The position numbers and the translations under genes were made by a program. A stretch of DNA of 64,000 nt, taken from NCBI RefSeq assembly GCF_900636915.1, contig NZ_LR134327.1, positions 1,116,001-1,180,000 on the forward strand, given 5' to 3'. The notes under the pieces were generated by a model, which worked only from the letters and a program-made list of their open reading frames with translations, had not been told where the DNA came from and made no database searches. Each line of letters opens with the position of its first letter. Position 1 is the stretch's first letter. This DNA comes from Aggregatibacter aphrophilus ATCC 33389. GTDB lineage: Bacteria > Pseudomonadota > Gammaproteobacteria > Enterobacterales > Pasteurellaceae. Of this stretch, positions 17,987-27,058 are shown piece after piece.

Positions 17987-18835
17987 CTATATAAACAAAA
18001 TAATGTTTTTACCCTGCAGTCCTTTAATATACTGCCGCTCTTCCCATTTCTTCTTATTCAACGCTCTTAGAATATTTTCTTTCATCCGAGTTAAGCGGTA
18101 TTTTAACGTTTTCTTTGTATGGCTGACTGTATTCTTTTTGCGCTCTTTCTGAAGCCCGCTCTCTAATACACTATTTTCTTGATTTAACTGCAATTCTTGC
18201 ACACAAATCGCCGGATTAAGTTGATATACCTGATACCCAGAAATATCAATCAGTTGATTAAACATAATTTCGTCAATGGGTTTAACTTCTTCTGAGGAAA
18301 ATTTTTCAAACACTTCAATTAGATACTTAGCTGCACCATGAGAAATCACATATCCCGCCGTACCAAAATGTTTTGATTTCAAAATATCAATTTCTCTCTG
18401 TTGAAAAGGTAAAATTCCTTGCTGTTTTTCAATCTTAACGGGCATCAAAAAGGTTTCTAAACGCAAGACAAAAATCTCTTGAAAATTGAACCGCACTTTA
18501 AGCCATTCATCTTCAGCAAGAAACTGTTCGGCATTCTCACCAAGCAAAATATCGTCCTCAAAAAGCGTAATGTAATCTAAACCATCATCAACACACTTTT
18601 TCCACAACATGAAATGGCTCATTAGACAGCCTTTTTCTCCCATGGTAAGCCTAGGTGTGGCAGCAACATTTGGGAGATAGCGCTGTAAATGGTCATTGAG
18701 TCGCTCAGAAGGGGTAAACGCGTCAAAAAATTCAAAGGGAATTTTCTTCTGACCAAATTGTTGGATGATGTGATTTCGACGTTTATCCGCAGTGGGAATG
18801 CTGATAACAAAGTTTTTATTTTCAATAAAATGCAT
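17987..18835 (-). CDS. Glycosyltransferase family 25 (LPS biosynthesis)
   Basis: A 282-aa GT25 protein of the LpsA/Lex2B/Lic2A kind. The N-terminus VISIPTADKRRNHI (residues 10-23) is typical. Then come FEFFDAF, the conserved LTMGEKGCLMSHFMLWKKC (about 63-81), and the metal-binding ITLFEDDILLG (about 89-99). GT25 enzymes add galactose or glucose to lipooligosaccharide in Pasteurellaceae. It carries a USS near 18491, unlike the low-GC genes to its left, so it probably belongs to older resident sequence. Acceptor and sugar are not predictable. Confidence 0.88.
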   Translation of the reverse strand: MHFIENKNFVISIPTADKRRNHIIQQFGQKKIPFEFFDAFTPSERLNDHLQRYLPNVAATPRLTMGEKGCLMSHFMLWKKCVDDGLDYITLFEDDILLGENAEQFLAEDEWLKVRFNFQEIFVLRLETFLMPVKIEKQQGILPFQQREIDILKSKHFGTAGYVISHGAAKYLIEVFEKFSSEEVKPIDEIMFNQLIDISGYQVYQLNPAICVQELQLNQENSVLESGLQKERKKNTVSHTKKTLKYRLTRMKENILRALNKKKWEERQYIKGLQGKNIILFI

Positions 18836-18921
18836 ACAGAGGTATTAAGTTAGTCTTAGATTGTGGGTTATCTTACTATATTGGGGGTAATAAAATGAAT
18901 CTTAATATACACAAAAAACCA

Positions 18922-18945
18922 AAGTTGTGAGTCAGTTCACAACTT
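18922..18945. promoter_or_regulatory. Perfect CRP-type palindrome
   Basis: AAGTTGTGA-GTCAGT-TCACAACTT has 9-bp perfect arms and contains TGTGA-N6-TCACA, the full CRP consensus. It lies in the divergent interval, 87 bp upstream of the GT25 gene start and 148 bp before rpmE. The position suits cAMP-CRP control of the minus-strand glycosyltransferase pair. It could also form an RNA hairpin. Confidence 0.6.
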
Positions 18946-19033
18946 GAACTACACTAATTTTTTCTGTAAAATTTGCAACCCTACACACAAGGGTGTCATT
19001 TTGTAATGGCATAAATATTAATCTCATGCGGTG

Positions 19034-19086
19034 TCAAGGATTGCTTCTGCGATTGGCTTGATAGCGGCATGGCTTCAAATTTGAGG
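19034..19086 (+). promoter_or_regulatory. Candidate L31 leader RNA structure upstream of rpmE
   Basis: Two hairpins precede rpmE. The first pairs TCAAG-ATTGC (19034-19038, 19040-19044) with GCGAT and CTTGA (49-53, 57-61 of the same stretch). The second is CTTCAAATTTGAGG (19073-19086), which folds on itself and hides the GAGG ribosome site. Gammaproteobacterial rpmE mRNAs are known to have autoregulatory leaders bound by L31, so this is a plausible counterpart. Confidence 0.5.
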
Positions 19087-19092
19087 TTTTCT

Positions 19093-19305
19093 ATGAAACA
19101 AGGTATTCATCCTGAATATAAAGAAGTTACTGCAACTTGTTCTTGCGGTAACGTAATTAAAACACGTTCAACTTTAGGTAAAAACATCAATCTTGATGTG
19201 TGTGGTAACTGCCACCCGTTCTATACAGGTAAACAACGCGTTGTTGATACCGGTGGTCGTGTTGAACGCTTTAACAGCCGTTTCAAAATTCCAGGCACAA
19301 AATAA
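19093..19305 (+). CDS. rpmE: 50S ribosomal protein bL31 (zinc type)
   Basis: A 70-aa bL31 beginning MKQGIHPEY. It carries four cysteines (C16, C18, C37, C40) and is therefore the zinc-binding form rather than the zinc-free paralogue. The GAGG ribosome site is six bases before ATG 19093. An upstream in-frame ATG at 19069 lies inside the leader hairpins and is rejected. In E. coli rpmE is divergently adjacent to priA; here 5.7 kb of glycan genes lie between them. Confidence 0.97.
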   Translation: MKQGIHPEYKEVTATCSCGNVIKTRSTLGKNINLDVCGNCHPFYTGKQRVVDTGGRVERFNSRFKIPGTK

Positions 19306-19317
19306 TCTGAATTTTAG

Positions 19318-19334
19318 CCCTCGCAATTGCGGGG
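19318..19334 (+). terminator. Hairpin after rpmE
   Basis: CCCTCGCAATTGCGGGG is a self-complementary 17-base stem, 12 bp after the rpmE stop. It is followed by a weak T-rich tail (TTACTTCT). It is likely a terminator or attenuator before the downstream GT25 gene. Confidence 0.5.
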
Positions 19335-19365
19335 GTTACTTCTATTCAACTTAAGGTAATGTGTT

Positions 19366-20052
19366 ATGAATAGCGCATACAATCTCCCACCAATCTTCAT
19401 TATCAGTTTAAAAAACTCTCCCCGTCGTGAATTCATGGCAAAGCGCTTAAATGGGCTTGGATTGCAATTTGAATTTTTTGATGCGGTTTATGGAAAAGAA
19501 TTAAGTGAAGAAGCACTTTCTAAGGTGGATTATAGTTTTTATAAAACTTATAATCCTCATCCATTAACCCTTGGAGAAATCGGTTGTGCTACTAGCCATA
19601 TCAAGATTTATGAGCATATGGCGAAGAATAATATATCATCTGCAATTATCCTTGAAGATGACGCTATTGTTTCTCAATTCTTTAAGGAAATTATTAAAGA
19701 TATTATCTCTAAAATTCATCACAGCTACGAACTTGTTTTCTTAGATCATGGTAAAGTCAAATCATATCCCTTTAAAAAGAAATTAATTGAAGGATACCGA
19801 TTAGCGCATTACCGTAGCCCTTCTAAAAACTCTAAACGATGCATAATATACGCAACAGCCTACTTAATAACCCTTTCCGGTGCCCAAAAGCTACTGAATT
19901 ATGCTTATCCAATAAGAATGCCGGCTGATTATCTAACCGGACTAATACAAAAAACTAAAGTGAATGCTTATGGGGTAGAGCCTCCATGTATTTTTAGAGG
20001 TCTTGATACGGATTCAGAAATTGATCAAATTAAAAATAGATATAACCAATGA
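19366..20052 (+). CDS. Glycosyltransferase family 25
   Basis: A 228-aa GT25 enzyme, shorter than the one at 17987. It has IISLKNSPRREFM (about residues 11-23), FEFFDAVYG, LTLGEIGCATSHIKIYEHM (about 68-86) and the metal site AIILEDDAIV (about 94-103). It probably adds a hexose to lipooligosaccharide. Its TGA overlaps the start of the next GT9 gene (ATGA), so the three genes 19366-22129 form one operon of LPS core-type transferases. Donor and linkage are unknown. Confidence 0.87.
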   Translation: MNSAYNLPPIFIISLKNSPRREFMAKRLNGLGLQFEFFDAVYGKELSEEALSKVDYSFYKTYNPHPLTLGEIGCATSHIKIYEHMAKNNISSAIILEDDAIVSQFFKEIIKDIISKIHHSYELVFLDHGKVKSYPFKKKLIEGYRLAHYRSPSKNSKRCIIYATAYLITLSGAQKLLNYAYPIRMPADYLTGLIQKTKVNAYGVEPPCIFRGLDTDSEIDQIKNRYNQ

Positions 20053-21077
20053 ACATTAAACTCATGCTCCAAACTATACGTCTAACGATAGGAAAACTTA
20101 TCTTAGATAAAAAAACGCCTAAAAATTCTACCGCACTTTCTCCGAAGAAAATTCTTTTCTTACGTCAAGACGGGAAAATTGGCGATTACATTGTGAGCTC
20201 TTTTATTTTCAGAGAAATTAAGAAATTCAACTCTGAAATAAAAATTGGCGTAGTTTGTACAACAAAAGATGCCTACTTATTTAAACAAAATCCTCATATT
20301 GATCAACTTTACTTTGTAAAGAAACGCAGTATTCTTGACTATATTAAATCCGGTTTAGTCCTTGCAAAAGAAAAATATGATGTAGTAATTGACCCAACAC
20401 TAGCAATAAAAAACCGAGATCTCCTTTTACTAAGATTAATTAATGCTAAAAATTATATTGGTTATAAAAAATCAAATTATAAAATCTTTACTCACAGTTT
20501 AGAAAATGATGAACATTTTTCTAAAATCTATCAACAATCTTTAGAATTAGCAGGAATAACAAATGTAGATACCACTTATGATATTCCTTATGATGAAAAA
20601 AGTGCGGTTGAAATTCATAATTTTTTACAAGAAAATAATATCTCTAACTATATTACTGTAAATTTCTTTGGGGCATATAGAGCTAAGAAAGTAAACAATG
20701 AAAATATTAAACGCTATTTACGCTATCTTACAGAAACCAAAAAAGATAAACAATTCATATTATTAAGCTATCCGGAAGTAACCCCTTTATTGAAAGAACT
20801 TACTCAAGGATATAAAAATATTTATATTCATTATACAACAACAATTTTCCATACTATTGAGTTAATTCGTCACTCGGTTCAATTAATATCAACAGATACA
20901 TCAACCGTACATATTGCCTCCGGTTTCAATAAGCCTATTATTGCAATGTACAAAAAAGATCCTATCGCATTTAAGCACTGGAATCCTAATTGCAGTAATG
21001 AGACCCATATTCTTTTCTATAAAGAAAACATTAATGAATTGAATCCGGAAGAAATTAAAGCAGAATGGTTAAATTAA
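20049..21077 (+). CDS. Glycosyltransferase family 9 (heptosyltransferase-like)
   Basis: A 342-aa GT9 protein. The N-terminus ILFLRQDGKIGDYIVSSF (about residues 34-51) matches the family's LxxxGDxL acceptor-side motif. The C-terminal STDTSTVHIASGFNKPIIAMY (about 285-305) is the donor-side D-x-S/T-xx-H-I-A motif. GT9 enzymes transfer heptose or related ADP-/UDP-sugars onto lipid A-core. Two USS lie within it (near 20129 and 20600), which suggests long residence in the genome. It is followed after 4 bp by a second GT9. Confidence 0.85.
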   Translation: MNIKLMLQTIRLTIGKLILDKKTPKNSTALSPKKILFLRQDGKIGDYIVSSFIFREIKKFNSEIKIGVVCTTKDAYLFKQNPHIDQLYFVKKRSILDYIKSGLVLAKEKYDVVIDPTLAIKNRDLLLLRLINAKNYIGYKKSNYKIFTHSLENDEHFSKIYQQSLELAGITNVDTTYDIPYDEKSAVEIHNFLQENNISNYITVNFFGAYRAKKVNNENIKRYLRYLTETKKDKQFILLSYPEVTPLLKELTQGYKNIYIHYTTTIFHTIELIRHSVQLISTDTSTVHIASGFNKPIIAMYKKDPIAFKHWNPNCSNETHILFYKENINELNPEEIKAEWLN

Positions 21078-21081
21078 TTTC

Positions 21082-22129
21082 ATGTTAATAACAAGAAAAT
21101 TCATTGCTAAATTAGCAGGAAAACGAAAAGAAGCAAAAATTGATTTAACAGTAATCAAATCGGTTTTGCTAAAACCGATTGGTGATACTATAGGCTGCGC
21201 TGTTGCACATACTGCTCATTTAAATCAACTAAAATCAGCAAATCCAGATCTGGTGATTGGTGCCATTGTAACAGAGAGAAATAGAGATATTTTTGCTTAT
21301 TCCGGTTTAGTGGATAAATTGCTTGAAGATAAACCCTCTACTTATATTACTCAATGTAATAAATGGGATTTATATTTAGATTTTCAGCCAACATATACAA
21401 CTAAATCTGTTATTTTAGAGAAGTTACTGTCACCTAAATATATTGTTATCTTCAATAAAAAAGACAAAAAACACTATAATACAGAAACAGTTAAAAACTA
21501 CGCAAAATGATACAACGCACATTTCTGATTATTTAAACAATACAATTCTTTCCGATTACTTAGATCCCAAGAAAGCGGAATATGTATTAGAAAACAAAGA
21601 AAGCATAAGATTTGATGTTCTGTGGGGGGGAGATAAACCCCGAATTTTACTGGCCCCACAGGGAAGTACTAGACAAATTCCGGCAAAAGAACTTGCTGAG
21701 ATCCTTAATCAACTGGCTCCGGATCTATTAGAACGAGCTATTTTTGTATTAACAAATACAGTGGATCGTAATATTTATTTTGAAGAATTAATATCCTATT
21801 GTTCAGATAAGATTAAAATTAAGCTATCACCTAAGACATCAATTCAAGAATATATTCAACTCGCGTCATCCGCAGATTTAATTATCGGAGTTGATGGAGG
21901 AAGCATTCATATTGCAACAGCGTTACAGAAAAAAGTGTTAGCGTTCTATGCACGAAATATGCAGAATTTTTTCCGTTGGCAACCACGAGGAAATAGCCAT
22001 ATTCCTTACAAAGCCATTCTAAGCAACACAGAAAGTAATTCAAATAATCACACCTGTGATTTTCCCATGGATAAAGCAGCAGAATGGGTAAATGGCTTAT
22101 TCCAAAATATGGAAAATAATATCCCCTAA
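21082..22129 (+). pseudogene. Second GT9 glycosyltransferase, frameshifted
   Basis: Frame 21082-21510 supplies the N-terminal half, with VLLKPIGDTIGCAVAHTAHL (about residues 29-48). A frame shifted by +1 runs on to 22129 and supplies the C-terminal half, with ILLAPQGSTRQIPAKELAE and ADLIIGVDGGSIHIATALQ. Removing one A from the A4 run before the stop (about 21503-21507) joins them as NYANDTTHISDYL and gives about 348 aa, the usual GT9 length. Another A-run upstream (around 21458) could equally hold the extra base. It overlaps the end of mutM by 4 bp, tail to tail. Confidence 0.8.
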
Positions 22130-22941
22130 CTTTTCTTCTGACACATCGGGCAATAAAAGCTATTTCGTTGTCCGATGATTAAACTTTCAATTTTTGTACC
22201 GCACCTTGGACAAGGTTTGTCTTTATTACCGTAAACCAACAATTCTTGAGCAAAGTAACCCGGTCTGCCATCAGGTTGTAGAAAATCTTTTAGTGTGGTT
22301 CCACCTTGTTCTATGGCTTTAGCTAACACGGATTTGATGGTATCTACCAAGCGTTCACATTGATTGCGCGTCAGATTGGCAACAAGCTTCATAGGATGCA
22401 GGCTACATAAAAATAAACTTTCATTGGCGTAAATATTGCCAACACCAACCACCACGGCATTATCCATTAAAAAGGTTTTAAGTGCGGTCATTTTTTTGCG
22501 TGATTTTTTGAAAAGATAGTCTGCGTTAAATTCATCAGATAATGGCTCAGGACCGAGCTTTAGAAATAAATGGAATTCGTCCAATTTCTTCGTCCACAAC
22601 CAAGCACCAAAACGACGCGGATCGTTATAGCGTAGTAATTTGCCGTTGTTCATTACAATATCTAAATGATCGTGTTTATCAATAGGGCTGTCATGCGGTA
22701 CGATTCTCACAGTCCCCGACATCCCTAAGTGGCCGATGATATAACCTTGTTCGCTATGAATGATGAGGTATTTGGCGCGACGAGTGAGATCTAAAATTTT
22801 TACATGATGAAATTCCGTTAATTCAGGCGACACCGCCCAACGAAGTTTTGGCTGACGTACCACAATTTTTTCAATAATATAATCTTTTAAATAAGGACTC
22901 ACACCACGTAGAGCGGTTTCAACTTCGGGTAGTTCGGGCAT
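22126..22941 (-). CDS. mutM: Formamidopyrimidine-DNA glycosylase MutM (Fpg)
   Basis: A 271-aa protein beginning PELPEVE after Met, with the catalytic Pro2 and Glu3. The beta-lyase lysine lies in TRRAKYLI, and the helix-two-turn-helix [12 protein letters not shown] is central. The C-terminal zinc finger has four cysteines (CPRCG ... CPMCQ). It excises 8-oxoguanine and ring-opened purines. It follows rpmB-rpmG, the order seen in E. coli, where LPS core genes also lie just beyond mutM. Confidence 0.97.
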   Translation of the reverse strand: MPELPEVETALRGVSPYLKDYIIEKIVVRQPKLRWAVSPELTEFHHVKILDLTRRAKYLIIHSEQGYIIGHLGMSGTVRIVPHDSPIDKHDHLDIVMNNGKLLRYNDPRRFGAWLWTKKLDEFHLFLKLGPEPLSDEFNADYLFKKSRKKMTALKTFLMDNAVVVGVGNIYANESLFLCSLHPMKLVANLTRNQCERLVDTIKSVLAKAIEQGGTTLKDFLQPDGRPGYFAQELLVYGNKDKPCPRCGTKIESLIIGQRNSFYCPMCQKKS

Positions 22942-22967
22942 TATCTTCCTCCAGTATTTTCAGGATA

Positions 22968-22991
22968 CAAAAAAACCCGAGCAATGTCGGG
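22968..22991 (-). terminator. Terminator after rpmG
   Basis: On the minus strand CCCGA-CATTGC-TCGGG is followed by T7. It lies 20 bp beyond the rpmG stop and just before mutM. Confidence 0.75.
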
Positions 22992-23010
22992 CTTTTCAAT
23001 TCGTGCAAAA

Positions 23011-23181
23011 TTATTTGATTTTTGCTTCTTTGTAAACAACGTGTTTACGCACAATCGGATCAAATTTTTTGATTTCCATTTTTTCAGGCATATTACGTTT
23101 GTTTTTTGTTGTTGTGTAGAAATGACCTGTTTCTGCGGTAGAAACTAAACGGATTTTCTCACGAGCACCTTTTGCTGCCAT
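23011..23181 (-). CDS. rpmG: 50S ribosomal protein bL33
   Basis: A 56-aa reading frame, short enough to be overlooked, running from ATG 23181 to TAA 23011. It begins [20 protein letters not shown] and ends [11 protein letters not shown], the classic bL33 sequence. It lacks the CxxC pairs of zinc-type L33. It follows rpmB after 11 bp in the conserved rpmB-rpmG operon. Confidence 0.97.
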   Translation of the reverse strand: MAAKGAREKIRLVSTAETGHFYTTTKNKRNMPEKMEIKKFDPIVRKHVVYKEAKIK

Positions 23182-23192
23182 TTGTTAGCTCC

Positions 23193-23429
23193 TTAGATTT
23201 TCTCGCCACGAGCACGGATTTCAGCTAAAACTGCATCAATGCCTTTTTTATCGATAATACGCATACCTTTTGCGGTTAAGCGTAATGTTACAAAACGGTT
23301 CTCACTCTCAACCCAGAAACGGTGAGTGTGAAGGTTAGGAAGAAAACGACGACGAGTCGCATTCATTGCGTGTGAGCGGTTGTTACCCACTGCCGGACGC
23401 TTGCCTGTTACTTGACAGACTCTAGACAT
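23193..23429 (-). CDS. rpmB: 50S ribosomal protein bL28
   Basis: A 78-aa bL28 beginning [12 protein letters not shown], with the conserved [19 protein letters not shown] segment at about residues 19-37. ATG 23429 is chosen because GGAG lies seven bases upstream. An in-frame start 12 bases earlier lacks support. It is a component of the 50S subunit and is co-transcribed with rpmG. Confidence 0.97.
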   Translation of the reverse strand: MSRVCQVTGKRPAVGNNRSHAMNATRRRFLPNLHTHRFWVESENRFVTLRLTAKGMRIIDKKGIDAVLAEIRARGEKI

Positions 23430-23639
23430 ATTAATCTCCAATAATGAAATATAAGCTCGAGCTTACGGTTCGGAATACTTCAAAAATAAACTTTTTGAAT
23501 GACCTCGTCAGGTCGCATAACCCGACCCGCATACTATATTAAAGGTCGTGCATTATACTCACTTTATCTTGTATTCTCAAGCCTAAATACTGAATTTGCT
23601 TGTATTAAATCCAAAATTTATCCAAAAGTGCGGTCGGTT

Positions 23640-24299
23640 TTAGAGAAGATTTTGTTCCGCAAAGGAAAAATAACAGCCGCGACCAATCACAAAATGATCC
23701 AATACCCGAATCTCCATTAACTCAGCCGCCTGCTTGATTTTTTGTGTAATATTTCGATCGGAAAAGCTCGGTTCAGCCACACCTGAAGGATGATTATGCG
23801 CCAAAATAAGCGCCGCTGCATTGCAGGCTAAGGCTTCTTTAATGATCTCCCGCGGATACACCATGGCCTGATTGATGGTGCCAAGGAAAAGGTTTTCCTG
23901 CTTGATTAAACGATGTTGCGTATCCAAAAACAACACTAAAAAGACTTCTCGTTCCAAACCCTCCAGCTCGGTTTGCAAATACATTTTCACCGCATCACTT
24001 GAAGTGAAACAATGTTCTTCCTTTAATTCCGCCAGCAAATAACGCCTAGTCATTTCGGTACAAGCCTGTAACTGAATAAACTGGGTAACACCAATGCCTT
24101 TTACGGCACAAAATTGCTTTTGACTTGCCGTAATTAAGCCACGTAAAGAGCCAAAATGTTGCAACACATTGTGGGACAATTGCATGACGGGGCAATCCTT
24201 AATGCCCGTACGTAAAAAAATGGCCAATAGCTCCTCATCGCTTAACGCCGCCGCGCCGTATTGTAACAATTTTTCTCTTGGCATTAATGGTTCATTCAT
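23640..24299 (-). CDS. radC: RadC family protein (JAB1/MPN domain)
   Basis: A 219-aa protein with an N-terminal helix-hairpin-helix region (LMPREKLLQYGAAALSDEELL, then GIGVTQFIQLQA). The C-terminal JAB1-like metalloprotease-fold domain carries HNHPSGVAEPSFSD (about residues 168-181), giving the zinc ligands HxH and D. Despite the old radiation-repair name, its biochemical role is unresolved; in some naturally transformable bacteria radC is competence-induced. I use ATG 24299. A start at 24317 adds six basic residues. Confidence 0.92.
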   Translation of the reverse strand: MNEPLMPREKLLQYGAAALSDEELLAIFLRTGIKDCPVMQLSHNVLQHFGSLRGLITASQKQFCAVKGIGVTQFIQLQACTEMTRRYLLAELKEEHCFTSSDAVKMYLQTELEGLEREVFLVLFLDTQHRLIKQENLFLGTINQAMVYPREIIKEALACNAAALILAHNHPSGVAEPSFSDRNITQKIKQAAELMEIRVLDHFVIGRGCYFSFAEQNLL

Positions 24300-24476
24300 C
24301 TTTTTATTTCGTCTCATAACCTATGGATTGACAATTAATTCATAATGTTAAACGTCATAGTGAAATAACACGCTAAAGTTGGAAGACGGATCGCAAAATA
24401 AGATTTTTTATTAAATAATAATTCAAGTAAAATAGCCCGGTTCATCTCCGACTTGGTCAAATCATGGGATTTCATT

Positions 24477-25676
24477 ATGTTTAACCTAGAAAATAAGCGT
24501 ATTGTAGTAGGCATTACAGGTGGTATTGCCGCTTATAAAACAATCGAATTAATCCGTTTATTACGCAAAGCCCAGGCGCAAGTCAGAGTGGTTCTCACCC
24601 CTGCCGCAGCGGAATTTGTCACACCGCTCACCTTGCAAGCCATTTCCGGCAATGCCGTGGCGCAATCCCTGTTAGATCCGCAAGCCGAACTCGCGATGGG
24701 GCATATTGAATTGGCGAAATGGGCGGATGCGGTACTTATTGCTCCTGCAAGTGCCGATTTTATTGCCCGTTTAACTGTCGGCATGGCGAACGATTTACTT
24801 TCTACGATTTGCCTTGCCACCAACGCGCCGATTTTGCTGGCACCGGCGATGAACCAACAAATGTATCGCCAAACCATAACGCAGCAAAATCTGACCGCAC
24901 TTTTATCCCGAGGTATTCAAACCATCGGGCCGAATAGCGGCGAACAGGCGTGTGGCGATGTGGGCGCCGGACGAATGTCCGAACCATCGGAAATTTTCAC
25001 CGCACTTTGCCACCATTTTTCTACTCAACAAGATTTAGTCGGCCTGAATGTCGCTATCACGGCAGGTCCGACCCGCGAAGCCATTGACCCGGTGCGCTAC
25101 ATCTCCAATCACAGTTCCGGCAAAATGGGCGTTGCCATTGCGGATGCCTTCGTAAAACGCGGGGCAAATGTCACCTTGATTGCCGGCCCGGTAAACCTTG
25201 CCACACCTAACAATGTCAACCGCGTTGATGTCACTTCCACGCAAGAAATGTGGCAAACTGCCTTAGAAAGTGCGGTTAAAAATCATATTTTTATTGGCTG
25301 CGCGGCCGTGGCAGATTACCGTGTAGCGGAAGTCGCCGAGCAAAAAATCAAAAAATCCGGCGAGGAAATGACGTTAACACTCATTAAAAATCCCGACATT
25401 ATTTCCGATGTCGGTCATTTAACGGAAAATCGCCCATTCACCGTTGGTTTCGCCGCCGAAACACAGAATGTTGCCGATTACGCCAAGGACAAACTTAAAC
25501 GCAAAAATTTAGATATGATTTGCGCCAATGATGTCTCCGGCGGGCAAGTGTTCGGGCAGGATCACAATGCGTTGCAACTCTTTTGGCAAAATGGTGAGAA
25601 GACCTTACCGCTTGCAGAAAAAAACACATTAGCGGATGCGTTGGTGAGTGAAATTGTTGCGCGTTATCGCCAATAA
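24477..25676 (+). CDS. coaBC: Bifunctional phosphopantothenoylcysteine decarboxylase/synthase CoaBC
   Basis: A 399-aa fusion enzyme. The CoaC flavoprotein domain (about residues 1-185) has [13 protein letters not shown] and the active-site histidine in [19 protein letters not shown] and [17 protein letters not shown] are further active-site blocks. The CoaB domain (from about 190) has [23 protein letters not shown] and the catalytic KNPDII lysine. It carries out two steps of coenzyme A synthesis. ATG 24477 is used; the upstream TTG at 24453 is rejected because homologues begin near here. Confidence 0.96.
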   Translation: MFNLENKRIVVGITGGIAAYKTIELIRLLRKAQAQVRVVLTPAAAEFVTPLTLQAISGNAVAQSLLDPQAELAMGHIELAKWADAVLIAPASADFIARLTVGMANDLLSTICLATNAPILLAPAMNQQMYRQTITQQNLTALLSRGIQTIGPNSGEQACGDVGAGRMSEPSEIFTALCHHFSTQQDLVGLNVAITAGPTREAIDPVRYISNHSSGKMGVAIADAFVKRGANVTLIAGPVNLATPNNVNRVDVTSTQEMWQTALESAVKNHIFIGCAAVADYRVAEVAEQKIKKSGEEMTLTLIKNPDIISDVGHLTENRPFTVGFAAETQNVADYAKDKLKRKNLDMICANDVSGGQVFGQDHNALQLFWQNGEKTLPLAEKNTLADALVSEIVARYRQ

Positions 25677-25724
25677 AAAGTGCAGCAAAAAAATGACAGA
25701 TTTCTTTAAAGGAAAACATGACAC

Positions 25725-26180
25725 ATGAAAAAAATTGACGTAAAAATTTTAGATAACCGTATCGGCACAGAATTTCCGCTTCCAACTTATGCCACCGAAG
25801 GCTCTGCAGGTTTGGATTTACGCGCATTACTTGATAAAGGTATTGAAATTCAACCGGGTGAAACTCAATTAATTCCAACGGGGCTTTCCATTTATATTGC
25901 CGATCCGAATTTAGCGGCTGTAATTTTGCCACGTTCCGGTTTAGGGCATAAACACGGTATTGTGTTGGGCAATTTGGTGGGATTAATCGACTCCGATTAT
26001 CAAGGTCCGCTCATGGTTTCTGTGTGGAATCGTGGTACCGAACCGTTCAAAATTGAAGTGGGTGATCGCATTGCTCAACTGGTTTTTGTGCCAGTGGTGC
26101 AAGCAGAATTCAATATCGTTAGCGAGTTTAACGCCACCGACCGTGGCGAGGGTGGTTTTGGCCATTCAGGTAAACACTAA
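25725..26180 (+). CDS. dut: dUTP diphosphatase
   Basis: A 151-aa trimeric-type dUTPase with its motifs in order. Motif 1 is AGLDLRAL (about residues 29-36), motif 2 is [11 protein letters not shown] (71-81) and motif 3, with the catalytic Asp, is [11 protein letters not shown] (85-95). Motif 4 is [10 protein letters not shown], and the C-terminal glycine-rich motif 5 is [10 protein letters not shown]. It hydrolyses dUTP to dUMP, preventing uracil incorporation. Its TAA overlaps the slmA start by one base. Confidence 0.97.
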   Translation: MKKIDVKILDNRIGTEFPLPTYATEGSAGLDLRALLDKGIEIQPGETQLIPTGLSIYIADPNLAAVILPRSGLGHKHGIVLGNLVGLIDSDYQGPLMVSVWNRGTEPFKIEVGDRIAQLVFVPVVQAEFNIVSEFNATDRGEGGFGHSGKH

Positions 26181-26779
26181 TGGAACAGGCAAACAAACGC
26201 AGCATCAAAGAACGTCGCCAACAAGTGTTGACGGTACTCACGCATATGTTGCATTCCGAACGCGGTATGGAGCGCATGACCACTGCACGGCTGGCCGCGG
26301 AAGTGGGTGTGTCAGAAGCAGCACTGTACCGTTATTACCCGAGCAAAACTAAGATCTTTGAAGCCTTAATCGACAACATTGAAAGCACCCTGCTTAATCG
26401 TATTTCACAATCCATGAAAAACGAAACCAACACCATACAACGGGTGAAAGATATTCTGCAAATGATCTTGGATTTTGCCCGTAAAAACCCCGGCTTAACC
26501 CGCGTATTAACCGGCCACGCCTTAATGTTTGAAGATGCGCAACTGCAGGTACGCGTGGCAAAATTTTTCGACCGTTTGGAATTGCAATTCGTGAATATTC
26601 TGCAAATGCGAAAATTGCGTGAGGGGCGTGGTTTTGACATTGACGAACGCATCATCGCAGCCCACTTGGTGACCTTATGCGAAGGGCAATTTATGCGTTA
26701 TGTACGTTCAAATTTCCGACACTCACCAAATCAAGGTTTTAATCAACAATGGCAGCTTATTGAAAGCTTATTTGCATAA
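26180..26779 (+). CDS. slmA: Nucleoid occlusion factor SlmA
   Basis: A 199-aa TetR-fold DNA-binding protein that blocks FtsZ ring assembly over the nucleoid. The helix-turn-helix lies at about residues 30-52 ([19 protein letters not shown]), preceded by [13 protein letters not shown]. The coaBC-dut-slmA order matches E. coli and H. influenzae. Translation is probably coupled to dut through the one-base overlap. Confidence 0.94.
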   Translation: MEQANKRSIKERRQQVLTVLTHMLHSERGMERMTTARLAAEVGVSEAALYRYYPSKTKIFEALIDNIESTLLNRISQSMKNETNTIQRVKDILQMILDFARKNPGLTRVLTGHALMFEDAQLQVRVAKFFDRLELQFVNILQMRKLREGRGFDIDERIIAAHLVTLCEGQFMRYVRSNFRHSPNQGFNQQWQLIESLFA

Positions 26780-26802
26780 TTTATTTATTTAGGTAAGATG
26801 GC

Positions 26803-27021
26803 GTGATTATTCCTTGGCAAGAACTGGAAGAACAAACTTTAATCAATATTGTGGAAAGTGTTATCTTGCGCGAGGGAACTGATTACGGTTTACATGAACA
26901 GACTTTCGAACAAAAAAAGAAAGCATTACTAAACAGAATCCGCCAAGGAAGCGCGGTGATTGTTTGGTCGGAACTACACAAATCTATTGATATAAAAGAC
27001 AAAACGGACTTTTTCAAATAA
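26803..27021 (+). CDS. yheU: YheU family protein (UPF0270)
   Basis: A 72-aa protein starting at GTG 26803 with AGGTAAG upstream. It matches YheU-type proteins throughout: [28 protein letters not shown] at the start (key block VLREGTDYG, about residues 21-30), then [17 protein letters not shown]. Function is unknown. It sits near crp in E. coli and in H. influenzae, so the context is conserved. Confidence 0.9.
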   Translation: MIIPWQELEEQTLINIVESVILREGTDYGLHEQTFEQKKKALLNRIRQGSAVIVWSELHKSIDIKDKTDFFK

Positions 27022-27058
27022 GCTTTTTAGTTTTTCCCTATTTAGATGGAGGTTTCAC

